This document shows, in pieces, positions 39,826 to 47,666 of a stretch of 64,000 nt of DNA (within the stretch, counting starts at the first letter, position 1; every line of letters starts with the position of its first letter). The position numbers and the translations under genes were made by a program. The stretch is from the NCBI GenBank assembly GCA_035275065.1, contig DATENM010000028.1, positions 62,001 to 126,000 on the forward strand, given 5' to 3'. A model generated the notes under the pieces. It was not told the DNA's origin, did not search any database, and saw only the letters and a program-made list of their open reading frames with translations. Source of the DNA: Blastocatellia bacterium (lineage in GTDB: Bacteria > Acidobacteriota > Blastocatellia > UBA7656).

Positions 39826-41121
39826 TCACGACCTCCGCCTGGCCCCGGCGGCCTGCCCGCGGACTGCCGTGCCGGTTTCCTTCAACATCAGAGCGAGGAC
39901 GAGGGCGATAGCGACACCGACCAGCAGCGGCACGAAGGCCGCCTGGTAATGCGCCAGCTCCATTTGCGCGGCCCCGCCAGAGATGCGATGCAGCAGCCCG
40001 GCGAAGACCGGCCCAAGTAACGCGCTGAAGGTGAAGTTGATAAAGTTGATGACGCCAGTGGCCGTGCCGCCATACTGCGGCGGGTTGGCTTCTTTAATTA
40101 TTGTATAAGGAATCATGGCCGCTCCCGACGCCGTTCCGGCCACAAGCCCGAGTAAATATGGCGGGAAGGCGTCGGTGCGACCATAGAGGATCCAGGCCAT
40201 GCAGGCCAGGAGTACGATAGCGCCTGTGATGATCACAGGTTTGCGCCGCCCGATGCGGTCTGAGATGAAGCCGAGCAAAGGGCAGCCGATAATCCAACCG
40301 AGCGGGACGGTTGCCGAGCGCATGACCGCTTCGCCGTAATCGAAGCCATGCCCTTCCTGCAAAAAACGCACGCCCCAGATCATGTCAGCGATGGTCGTCG
40401 GGATGAAAAGCAACCCCGAGATTAACCCGCACAAGATCGACTGCGGGTTCTTGAAGACGACGGCAAAGGCGGCGTTGGCGCTTTTCAGCCAGTTGTCGGG
40501 CGGGCGCGGCATTTCGTCCTTCGGCAGAAGCAGAAAGAGCAGCCCGCCGATCAACAATCCGCTTATGCCCATGCCGACCCAGAAGCTGCTCCAGGCCATG
40601 CCCCCGCCGATCAGCGGCCCGACAACGAACTGCCCGGCTGAGCCGCCGGCCATGCCGAACATCTGCGTCGCGCCGATCAAGGTGGCGGCGACCGAGGCGG
40701 GAAAGTTTTTGGTGGCGATGTAGATCGCGCCGACCAGCGCGAAGACGCCACCGGCCCCTTGCAGAAATCTGCCGATGCTGGCGGCGGCGGGGCTGCCCGT
40801 GGCAAACAGCAGCGCTCCCAAACCAACCACCACCGCCGCAGCCGGCAGCAACCGCCGTGGCCCCAGCCGATCCATCGCCGCACCGGCGACCAGGCTGAAA
40901 GGCGAATAGCCGTAGTAGAACAACCCGACAATCGAAGCGACGCCCAGGGCGCTGAGGCCGAAGGCTTCCGACAACTGCGGCATCATGACCGCCGGCGCCG
41001 AGCGCAGCGCGTACTGGTAGAAGTAATAGACCGCTGCCAACAACCAGGCGACAGTGGCCATCCTTATCCCGGTGTGCGCCGTGGGCTTGCCGATCAGTGC
41101 GGTCGTTGCTGGCGCTCCCAT
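39826..41121 (-). CDS. MFS carrier, OFA-like (oxalate/formate or monocarboxylate type)
   Basis: 431 residues from the ATG at 41121; an upstream ATG at 41166 is an alternative and the ribosome site is unremarkable for both. Twelve TM helices and the MFS loop 2-3 motif AGAAMDRLGPRRLLPAAAVV plus the loop 8-9 counterpart GFISDRIGRRKPVIIT are clear. The YYFYQYALRSAPAVMMPQLS start is common in organic-acid MFS carriers. The start codon of the next gene follows the stop within 2 nt. Given its place between a serine deaminase and pyruvate formate-lyase, candidate substrates are pyruvate, formate or serine; the sequence alone does not decide. Confidence 0.75.
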   Translation of the reverse strand: MGAPATTALIGKPTAHTGIRMATVAWLLAAVYYFYQYALRSAPAVMMPQLSEAFGLSALGVASIVGLFYYGYSPFSLVAGAAMDRLGPRRLLPAAAVVVGLGALLFATGSPAAASIGRFLQGAGGVFALVGAIYIATKNFPASVAATLIGATQMFGMAGGSAGQFVVGPLIGGGMAWSSFWVGMGISGLLIGGLLFLLLPKDEMPRPPDNWLKSANAAFAVVFKNPQSILCGLISGLLFIPTTIADMIWGVRFLQEGHGFDYGEAVMRSATVPLGWIIGCPLLGFISDRIGRRKPVIITGAIVLLACMAWILYGRTDAFPPYLLGLVAGTASGAAMIPYTIIKEANPPQYGGTATGVINFINFTFSALLGPVFAGLLHRISGGAAQMELAHYQAAFVPLLVGVAIALVLALMLKETGTAVRGQAAGARRRS

Positions 41122-41179
41122 TACAGATCTCAGTCCTTTCGCTCTGCGGAGCCTTGCCGCTTCCATAGAGCCTGCTCGA

Positions 41180-42847
41180 TCAGCAGAGTGTCACGGAGAC
41201 GGCAAGTCCGGCCTCGCTGGTCTCTTTGTACTTGCTGTTCATGTCCTTGGCGGTCTGAGCCATCGCGGCAATCGTTGCGTCGAGATCGACGCGATGCCGC
41301 GATGCGATCTCATTACTGGCGATAACCCAGGCGGTCCAGGCCTTGACGGCACCGAAGGCACATCGCTCAATGCAGGGAACCTGCACGAACCCTGCGACCG
41401 GGTCGCAGGTCATGCCTAGATGATGCTCAAGCGCCGACTCCGCCGCATTCTCGACGACCCGGGGAATCGCGTCGTGCGCCGTCGCGACCAGTGCCGCGGC
41501 CATCGCCGACGCAACGCCGATCTCCGCCTGGCAGCCGCCCTCTGCGGCAGCCAGCGTCGCGTTGTGCTTGCACAGGTAACCAATCGCCGCCGCCGCAAGC
41601 ATGCCCTGGCGAATCTTCTCTTGCGGAAGCTTGCGGCCTCCCTCGCCCAAGCCGTAGACGAGGGCCGGCAGGACTCCGGCAGAACCGCCTGTCGGCGCGG
41701 TGACGACCAGGTGACCACGCCCGTTTTCCTCCGACCCCGCCAGCGCGTACGCCGACAGAGCGCCGATGCCACGGTCTGACTGGAACTGGTCATCCATGGC
41801 TCGCTTATAGACGGTCGCCGCCTTGCTTTGCAGCTTGATCGGCCCAGGTAACACACTGTCTTCCGGCGCGCTGAGCCCCGACTTCACGATGGCCACCATC
41901 GCGTTTGTGATCTTGTCGATGAAGGCATAGACCTCCTGTTCGCTCCTTCCGGCAATCGACATCTCGTTGGCCAGGATGACTTGCGCAATCGACAAGTTGT
42001 TTTTCTCGGCGTGTTGCCGCAATTCCGTCATCGTCGAGAACGGGTACTTGGGCGGGTTTTTCTTGGGAGGCGTGTAGCCTTTCCACTCGATGAATCCGCC
42101 GCCCACTGAGTAGTACTCCTGCTCGAGCAGCACCTCGGTTCCGGCCAGGAGTTTGGCCGTCATGGTGTTCGGATGTGGGAAGTCGCCTTTGGGGGCGTCG
42201 TAGATGATGTCCTTCAGGCTCACATTAAAGGTCGTGGTGCCGAGCTTCACAGGAAACGTCTGGTCAGGGTTGTCGCGGAGGCTATCGAGAAATGCGGGAT
42301 CGATGGTTGCCGGTTCTTTCCCAATCACTCCTGCCAGCGAGGAGCGCTCCGTGCCGTGCCCTTTGCCTGTGGCGCTGAGGCTGCCGTAAAGGTGAACTTT
42401 CAATCCTGTCGCCTTCGCGAGTTTGTCCGCGGGCAGTTTGGTACAGCGCTGGTAGAAATCGTAGGTGATGCGCATTGGGCCGATGGTGTGCGAGCTCGAG
42501 GGGCCGGGTCCCACTTTGTAGAATTCGTCCAGCGTCGTCATCACAGGCCCCTTCGCTTGCTTCACGACATTCAGATTGGAATCCAGCTTCGTCGGCGTCC
42601 CCGTGGCGATCAGCGGCGCCCCCGTGGCCCGCTCTGTTCTCTGCTGGGCGGAGATACTGTGCCCGGTAATCAATGCCGTCGCGCCGACCACGGCGCTTCG
42701 CATCAAGAAAGTACGGCGATCCATACCATGTGGAATCTCTTGAGAAATCAGCTGGTCCGAGCGGCTAAGCGGATCTTGCTGATCGGCTTCCTCTAAGCGC
42801 TCGCTTGCGCTGGGCTCATCATTAAGCATCTCGACTTCTTTAGACAT
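41180..42847 (-). CDS. L-serine ammonia-lyase with an N-terminal Tat-type signal
   Basis: 555 residues from the ATG at 42847 (AAGGAGG upstream). Residues 1-42 are a polar extension, then MDRRTFLMRSAVVGATALIT (Arg44-Arg45) and SISAQQ form a textbook twin-arginine signal. From about 95 the single-chain serine dehydratase begins: DEFYKVGPGPSSSHTIGPMR, APTGGSAGVLPALVYGLGEG, with iron-sulfur Cys in EGGCQAEIGVA, MTCDPVAGFVQVPCIERCAF, and the C-terminal Cys of ...VTLC, the residue that inserts into the active site in known members. It converts L-serine to pyruvate and ammonia. The family is normally cytoplasmic; here the enzyme appears to be exported folded with its cluster. It heads the Pta-Ack-Pfl gene run. 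Confidence 0.88.
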   Translation of the reverse strand: MSKEVEMLNDEPSASERLEEADQQDPLSRSDQLISQEIPHGMDRRTFLMRSAVVGATALITGHSISAQQRTERATGAPLIATGTPTKLDSNLNVVKQAKGPVMTTLDEFYKVGPGPSSSHTIGPMRITYDFYQRCTKLPADKLAKATGLKVHLYGSLSATGKGHGTERSSLAGVIGKEPATIDPAFLDSLRDNPDQTFPVKLGTTTFNVSLKDIIYDAPKGDFPHPNTMTAKLLAGTEVLLEQEYYSVGGGFIEWKGYTPPKKNPPKYPFSTMTELRQHAEKNNLSIAQVILANEMSIAGRSEQEVYAFIDKITNAMVAIVKSGLSAPEDSVLPGPIKLQSKAATVYKRAMDDQFQSDRGIGALSAYALAGSEENGRGHLVVTAPTGGSAGVLPALVYGLGEGGRKLPQEKIRQGMLAAAAIGYLCKHNATLAAAEGGCQAEIGVASAMAAALVATAHDAIPRVVENAAESALEHHLGMTCDPVAGFVQVPCIERCAFGAVKAWTAWVIASNEIASRHRVDLDATIAAMAQTAKDMNSKYKETSEAGLAVSVTLC

Positions 42848-42985
42848 GTCACTCCCTCCTTTTTCAGAAACGTGCTTAGTGGCGCGCGTCACATTCTGAA
42901 ATTCCGGTTCTGGTCAGCATTTCCTCATCGCGAGCGGAGCTGGATTTGCGATGAACCAATCTCCTTCGCAGGGCAGGCGCGTCGG

Positions 42986-43975
42986 CTACGGCTCTTTGAC
43001 AGGACTCCATGTCTTGTCCGGGTTGAAGAGTTCCATCTGCTTGAAGGCGGTTGCGGTATTCGGCCCGAAGTCCTTCTCATAGACGACGCCGTCGTGACTG
43101 ACCATGAAGGTCTTGACGCCGGTGACGCCATACTGGGCGGGCGCGGCCACCAGCGCGAATCCGCCGATCATGACGCCTTTGACGACAAAATCCATTCGCC
43201 CCATCGGCGCAGCAGGCCCCTGCCCTTTAAGCACCTTGAACATGTAGCCGTGGAAAGGCTGCGGCTGACCCGTGTTCGTGTAGCCCTGTTGAATGGCGCG
43301 GGCGGCATTCTCGCCTACGGGGCCGTCCCATGTGCCATCGGCGTTCTGCCAGGCCAGGCCGTCCTGTTTGCCGGGCGTGGCGATGATGCGCTGCGCGTAT
43401 TCGTTGACGCCATAGCCTTCACGTTTCTTCAGCGCGTATTCATGCTGCGCCTCGACATAGCCGCGGCATATCTCAATGACATCCAGCTCGTTGCGGCCAA
43501 CGCGACGGTAGAGGACTTCCTGGCGGCCTGCCTTCGAGTCGAAAGACCAATGGCCCGCCTGTCTGACGATGGGGACAGGGAATGGCCAGTTATCCTTGCC
43601 GACGTTGAGAAACGCGCGGTTTGGGAGACGGCGATTCACAACCACATTCTTCTGCTCGCGCGCCAGCGCCGCAAAAGCCGTAGCCTGTTCGCGGTCGCGG
43701 GCCGCCTCGCCGGTCGAGATAATGTCATGGCCGTCAGGGCCGAGAATCGCTTCGAGTGCGGCGACATCATACTTTTCCGCCGCGTCAATGAGCGCGTCGG
43801 CGGCCTGTTGTGGTGTCGCAAACGTCCTGGCTTTCGCCGCCGCCTTCTTCGCAACCGTCTGTCCCGCCGCGACCAGCGCCAGCAGACACAGAAGGGTGAT
43901 CAGGCTTCCGGCCCACAGGAGCCTTGAAAGAGCCGAATTCCGAGTTGACGATTTCATGTTGGTTCTCCGGTTCAT
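42986..43975 (-). CDS. DUF2950 exported protein
   Basis: 329 residues from the ATG at 43975 (AGGAGG nine bases upstream, overlapping the stop region of the DUF3300 gene). Signal peptide at 17-40 (LLWAGSLITLLCLLALVAAG). DUF2950 signatures: TPQQAADALIDAAEKYDVAA, RDREQATAFAALAREQKNV, GYGVNEYAQRIIATPGKQDG, PFHGYMFKVLKGQGPAAPMG and GFALVAAPAQYGVTGVKTF. The function of the family is unknown. It is periplasmic or surface-located. The gene follows the DUF3300 gene by 5 nt; the DUF3300-DUF2950 pair is a recurrent neighbourhood in diverse bacteria. Confidence 0.9.
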   Translation of the reverse strand: MNRRTNMKSSTRNSALSRLLWAGSLITLLCLLALVAAGQTVAKKAAAKARTFATPQQAADALIDAAEKYDVAALEAILGPDGHDIISTGEAARDREQATAFAALAREQKNVVVNRRLPNRAFLNVGKDNWPFPVPIVRQAGHWSFDSKAGRQEVLYRRVGRNELDVIEICRGYVEAQHEYALKKREGYGVNEYAQRIIATPGKQDGLAWQNADGTWDGPVGENAARAIQQGYTNTGQPQPFHGYMFKVLKGQGPAAPMGRMDFVVKGVMIGGFALVAAPAQYGVTGVKTFMVSHDGVVYEKDFGPNTATAFKQMELFNPDKTWSPVKEP

Positions 43976-43980
43976 GTTCG

Positions 43981-45522
43981 TTACCTCCTGCGGCCGCCGC
44001 CGCCGCCTCTGGACCCACCCCCACCTCTCGACATGCCGCCGCCGCCGCGCGAGCCGCCGAAGCTGGAAGAACCGCGGCTGCTGCTGGCCCGCGCGCTTGA
44101 GCCGCTGAAGCCGCCGCCGCCGCCGAAGGCGCTGCGACTGCCGCCGCCGGAGCTGCGCGAAAGGTCACGGCTGCCGACGCGATCACCACCGCCGGATCGG
44201 CTACCCAGACCGCCACTACTGGAAGAGCGGTCACTCACGCCGGGGCGGTCACTGCCACGGCCTGAACTGCTGCGGTCAGTCATGCCCGCCGTGCGCGAAC
44301 GGTCACTGGCCCCGCTTGTGCGCGACCGATCACCGGCCCCGCTTGTGCGCGAGCGGTCACTGACGCCTGCGCCAGCATTGCTGCGATCACCGCCGCGACT
44401 GCGGTCTGTGCGGTCACCTGCGATACCAGAGCGCGGGCCGTTATCTGTTCCGCCGAGGCGGCTGCGGTCGCTCACGCCCGGGCGTGAGCTGCTGAGGTTG
44501 CCGCCTTGCCGCCCGATCTGCTGCCGCGCATTTGACTGACGATTGCTCAGCGAATCGCCGCGCGCCGTGCCGCCATAGCGATTCGCCACCCTCTGGTTGG
44601 CGTAGGGAGCGCCGCCGCGGTGTGTCGGGTTGTGCTGCCATCGGTTACCATTGCCGATGTTGTTGCGGTTGCCGCCGTTGATGTTGCTGTTGCGGATGAA
44701 GTTATTATTGTTGTTGATGTTGATATTGTTGCCGCCCCAGCCGCAGTTCCATCCCCAACCGCCGCCGCCCCACGCCGCGCCCATCGCCCAGCCGACGCCG
44801 AACGAGATGGCGCTTGCGGCGACGATGCCCGCGGGGTATGACGGGTAGTAGATCGGCGGGTAGGGATAAACCGGCGGGCCATAGACGTAGGTCGGATCAT
44901 AAGACGGCACATAGACCACCTGCGGGTCCGACTGTTCGATGACGATGACCGACTTGCTCTCAACCACCTGCGTCTCGACCTTCTGCTGCGGAGTGGTTTG
45001 CAGCGCGCCGGTGCCCTGCGCCTTCTGGCGCATCCGTTGAATGGCGTCCATCACGTCGCTCTGCTGCGCGAGGAAGGCGTTGCCGAGGTCGGTGGTCCAT
45101 TGAAGATCATCGGCCAGCCGCTTGACGACATCCGGCAGCACCGCCATGGCCTGAATGCTGGGGTCCCAGGGCTGTTTCGCCGCCGCGTCCGCCAGCGCCT
45201 TCTCCTTCAGCCCTTTGTTTTTATCCAACCACTGCTGAAGCTGGACGATTTCCAGCGGATAAGTCGAGGCTACGAGCGTCTGGCTGAGCAGCGGGTCGGG
45301 GTAGAGCGCGATGGGGGCAACCAGCGAATCGAGCTGGTCGGGCGGAATCAGTGCCGCGTCCTGAGTCGCCACGTTTGTCGCCACGTTGACCGCCGGGGTC
45401 GCCGGCAGCGGCGCGCTCTTGGCGCAGCAGATTTGCCCCGGCGTCAGCAAAGCTGCGCATAAAATTGCGACCGAGTACCGGATGAATGCTCTAGAACCTG
45501 ATCGAGTGCTTCCTCGTTTCAT
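43981..45522 (-). CDS. DUF3300 exported protein with Ser/Arg/Gly-rich tail
   Basis: 513 residues; AAGGAGG precedes the ATG. After the signal segment the DUF3300 domain spans about 55-215 (LVAPIALYPDPLLSQTLVAS, WDPSIQAMAVLPDVVKRLAD, DPQVVYVPSYDPTYVYGPPV). Then come a Tyr/Pro stretch, a Gly-rich hydrophobic stretch (VGWAMGAAWGGGGWGWNCGW), an Asn run (NNININNNNNF) and a long disordered tail with tandem 8-9-residue units (DRSRTSGAG, DRSRTSGAS, DRSRTAGM). It ends SRGGGGGRRR, like the protein at 11661. The domain's function is unknown. The repeat tail also produces an imperfect DNA tandem repeat around 44290-44370. Confidence 0.9.
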   Translation of the reverse strand: MKRGSTRSGSRAFIRYSVAILCAALLTPGQICCAKSAPLPATPAVNVATNVATQDAALIPPDQLDSLVAPIALYPDPLLSQTLVASTYPLEIVQLQQWLDKNKGLKEKALADAAAKQPWDPSIQAMAVLPDVVKRLADDLQWTTDLGNAFLAQQSDVMDAIQRMRQKAQGTGALQTTPQQKVETQVVESKSVIVIEQSDPQVVYVPSYDPTYVYGPPVYPYPPIYYPSYPAGIVAASAISFGVGWAMGAAWGGGGWGWNCGWGGNNININNNNNFIRNSNINGGNRNNIGNGNRWQHNPTHRGGAPYANQRVANRYGGTARGDSLSNRQSNARQQIGRQGGNLSSSRPGVSDRSRLGGTDNGPRSGIAGDRTDRSRGGDRSNAGAGVSDRSRTSGAGDRSRTSGASDRSRTAGMTDRSSSGRGSDRPGVSDRSSSSGGLGSRSGGGDRVGSRDLSRSSGGGSRSAFGGGGGFSGSSARASSSRGSSSFGGSRGGGGMSRGGGGSRGGGGGRRR

Positions 45523-45745
45523 CTTGAACCTCCTTATGATTCCCGCCGGGCTGCTTCTCCGCCCGCCCGGGCCGCATCCTCAACGTGGCGAAGGATGCGC
45601 GATCCTGCGGCACTGTGACGCGCCTTGATGGTTGCGCTGCGCGGGTCGCGGGCGAAGTGGCCGGCGCGGAATCACGCAGCCAGTTTTTGCCCGGAAATAT
45701 CATGTCGATTACTAAAATCGCCGCCACAACGAATGCGCGTCGCAT
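45491..45745 (-). CDS. Small membrane or secreted ORF ahead of the DUF3300 operon
   Basis: 84 codons with GAGAGG before the ATG at 45745. It begins MRRAFVVAAILVIDMIFPGK, a basic start with one hydrophobic helix, followed by a polar Ser/Arg/Gln-rich tail. Its 3' end overlaps the start of the DUF3300 gene by 32 nt in another frame, so translation of the two could be coupled. No family recognised. It is the first ORF after the palindromic promoter at 45956-46001; it could instead be part of a long untranslated leader. Confidence 0.4.
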   Translation of the reverse strand: MRRAFVVAAILVIDMIFPGKNWLRDSAPATSPATRAAQPSRRVTVPQDRASFATLRMRPGRAEKQPGGNHKEVQDETRKHSIRF

Positions 45746-45955
45746 AGTATCCTCTCGTCTAGCTCTCGACCAGCGAGGGCTCGACCGTTATCCACCTGTC
45801 CATTTCATATCCTCGTAGAACGGGGGGGCACCTGGAGACTTAGGCGACGGCTGATGCCCGTTCTCATCGCTGCTCGGCGTCGAAGGCGGCTGTACGCTGC
45901 GCCCGACTCTGCTGGCGAGGCCGTTGCCGGGGCCGTTTAACTGTGCCCCAGCTAC

Positions 45956-46001
45956 ATTGTATGGAGTGTCAACCCGAGTCAGTAACTGTCAGAATTAACA
46001 G
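45956..46001 (-). promoter_or_regulatory. Palindromic promoter 11 (for the 45745 ORF and the DUF3300-DUF2950 operon)
   Basis: CTGTTA-N4-TGACAG read leftwards (45986-46001, one mismatch), TT, then TACAAT (45956-45961) after 24 nt. The implied start is near 45949, about 204 nt before the small ORF. Confidence 0.7.
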
Positions 46002-46498
46002 CTAGACCAGAAAGAATTGACTAGAGCGGTTTTCAATCGGGTATGGCAAACGCAATCGCAAATCGCTCCGGTGCGGTCAGTATTTTGTTGAGCGGCGCCA
46101 CTGGCGCGCGCTTTTTCCGACGCCCTCATCTGCGGCCTGGCTGCGACGGTGGGGGCTCCCGATGCCCCCGCAGGGGCCTTTGGCTTGGCATCGGGAGCCG
46201 TGGAGGGAACAGCCCCAGTAAGACGCGACTCTAAAGTGGTCACGCGTTCCTGGAGATTTCGAGTGAGCTGCAACAGCTCGAAGCACTCGCTGTCGGTGAG
46301 GGACGCTGTGTCGTTCGCGGATTCGGTCGCGCAGCCAGCTTCGACGGGCGCTCGATGGTCGGCGGTCGCCGGCTGAGCCAGGCCGAGCGCGGGGATCATT
46401 GGCGATATGAAAAAAAAGGCGGCACCGAGCAACGACCGTTGATGCCGCCCCGAGGGTTCGCGCAATGACAGACAATCGATTGCCATTTCAGTCTTCAT
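45995..46498 (-). CDS. Putative exported protein, possibly a truncated gene
   Basis: About 167 residues if started at the ATG at 46498; starts at 46486 and the TTG at 46540 are alternatives and none has a good ribosome site. A hydrophobic segment (LLGAAFFFISPMIPALGLAQ) looks like a signal peptide, followed by a short coiled coil (CFELLQLTRNLQERVTTLES) and an Ala/Pro-rich linker (PDAKPKAPAGASGAPTVAAR). That layout resembles the N-terminal part of the DcaP-like porin at 47667, but no barrel follows: the frame enters a dispersed hairpin repeat and its stop codon lies inside the palindromic promoter repeat. It may therefore be a remnant of a porin-like gene. Confidence 0.35.
   Translation of the reverse strand: MKTEMAIDCLSLREPSGRHQRSLLGAAFFFISPMIPALGLAQPATADHRAPVEAGCATESANDTASLTDSECFELLQLTRNLQERVTTLESRLTGAVPSTAPDAKPKAPAGASGAPTVAARPQMRASEKARASGAAQQNTDRTGAICDCVCHTRLKTALVNSFWSSC
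46021..46069. repeat. Dispersed hairpin repeat, copy 8 (minimal form)
   Basis: ctagagcggttttcaatcgg, a short centre, and aacgcaatcgcaaatcgctc; there is no gcgcaagct core. It lies inside the 3' end of the preceding ORF and 20 bp from the palindromic promoter repeat. Confidence 0.65.
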
Positions 46499-46536
46499 TC
46501 CCGGAATCGGGATTTGTCCTCTGAACTGGTAACGGG

Positions 46537-47604
46537 TCAAGGTTGAACCGTCCTTTTCATACCCACCGGACGCGGAGAGAACACATTGTAATCCAGCTTA
46601 CTGACGATGTACTCAATGACCTTCTGCGCTTTGACGCTGTTGCCGGCTTCGTCCAGCCGCGGCGCGAAGCCGGCGATGGCGCCCTTGCCGGGGATCACCG
46701 CGACGATGCCGCCGCCGACGCCGCTCTTGGCCGGCAAGCCGAGGCGCCAGGTCCAGCCGCCTGAAGCGTCATAAAGCCCCATCATCGTCGAAAGAATGTA
46801 GGGAATGTCCTGGCGCTTGATTACCTGCTCGCCCGTCCTGGGATTGACGCCGTTGTTCGCCAGCGTCGCGCCCATGCGCGCCAACTGCTCGGCGTTCACC
46901 CCGACCGAGCATTGCCTGGTGTACACGTCGACCGACTCGAAGGGATCGGCGTAGATGCGCTCGTACTTGGCCAGCAGCATCGCCAGCGCCTTGCTGCCGG
47001 CGTTGGTCGCCGCTTCCGACTTGTAGACATCCTCGATGAGCGACAGGTTGTCGCCGGCGGCTCGGCAATAGAAGGCGAGTATCTTGTTCCACTTCTCGTC
47101 GGCGTTCTTGCCGGAGATCAAACTGGTCGTGGCGATGGCACCGGCATTAACCAGCGCATTGCCGATGTGCGTCGGCATGTCGACGACGGCCAGCGCCGAG
47201 TTGAAGGCGCGGCCCGTCGGCTCAGAGCCGACCCGATGAATGACCTTGTCAGAGCCGAGCTCTTCTATCGCCAGGGCAAGCGTGAAGACCTTCGAGATCG
47301 ATTGGATGGGGAAGGCGTAATTCACGTCGCCGAGCGTGAAAACCTGGTTGTCGGTCGTCACCACGGCGATGCCAAACAGCCTGGAATCAACCTGCGCGAG
47401 GTAAGGGATGTAGTCGGCGTTCTTGCCGCTCGTATCGCTCTTGAACTTTTCGTAAGCCTCGCGCACCGCCATCTCAACCCGGTCGCGTCGGGGAGCGACC
47501 GGGTTGATTTTTTGCCCCGGCGTGGAAAGCGGGGCAAAGGCGGAATTCACCGCGATGAGCAACGCCACCAGAAGCCTGTTTGTGCGCCTTCTTGTTGCTG
47601 ACAT
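46537..47604 (-). CDS. glsA: Glutaminase with an export signal
   Basis: 355 residues; GAGG precedes the ATG. The N-terminus MSATRRRTNRLLVALLIAVN followed by SAFAPLSTPGQ looks like a signal peptide, which cytoplasmic glutaminases of this serine-dependent (beta-lactamase-like) family lack. Catalytic SxxK is in FPIQSISKVFTLALAIEELG; other landmarks are EPTGRAFNS, NALVNAGAIATTSLI, CRAAGDNLSLIEDVYKSE, TRQCSVGVNAEQLARMGATL and SGVGGGIVAVIPGKGAIAGF. It hydrolyses glutamine to glutamate and ammonia, here probably in the periplasm. The porin gene follows upstream on the same strand. No start signal other than the far palindromic promoter at 49163 is evident. Confidence 0.92.
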   Translation of the reverse strand: MSATRRRTNRLLVALLIAVNSAFAPLSTPGQKINPVAPRRDRVEMAVREAYEKFKSDTSGKNADYIPYLAQVDSRLFGIAVVTTDNQVFTLGDVNYAFPIQSISKVFTLALAIEELGSDKVIHRVGSEPTGRAFNSALAVVDMPTHIGNALVNAGAIATTSLISGKNADEKWNKILAFYCRAAGDNLSLIEDVYKSEAATNAGSKALAMLLAKYERIYADPFESVDVYTRQCSVGVNAEQLARMGATLANNGVNPRTGEQVIKRQDIPYILSTMMGLYDASGGWTWRLGLPAKSGVGGGIVAVIPGKGAIAGFAPRLDEAGNSVKAQKVIEYIVSKLDYNVFSPRPVGMKRTVQP

Positions 47605-47666
47605 GATGCTGCCTCGTGAGCCCTGTCTATTGACTCAACAGGTCGCTCGCCGTTTACTCGCTGGCT

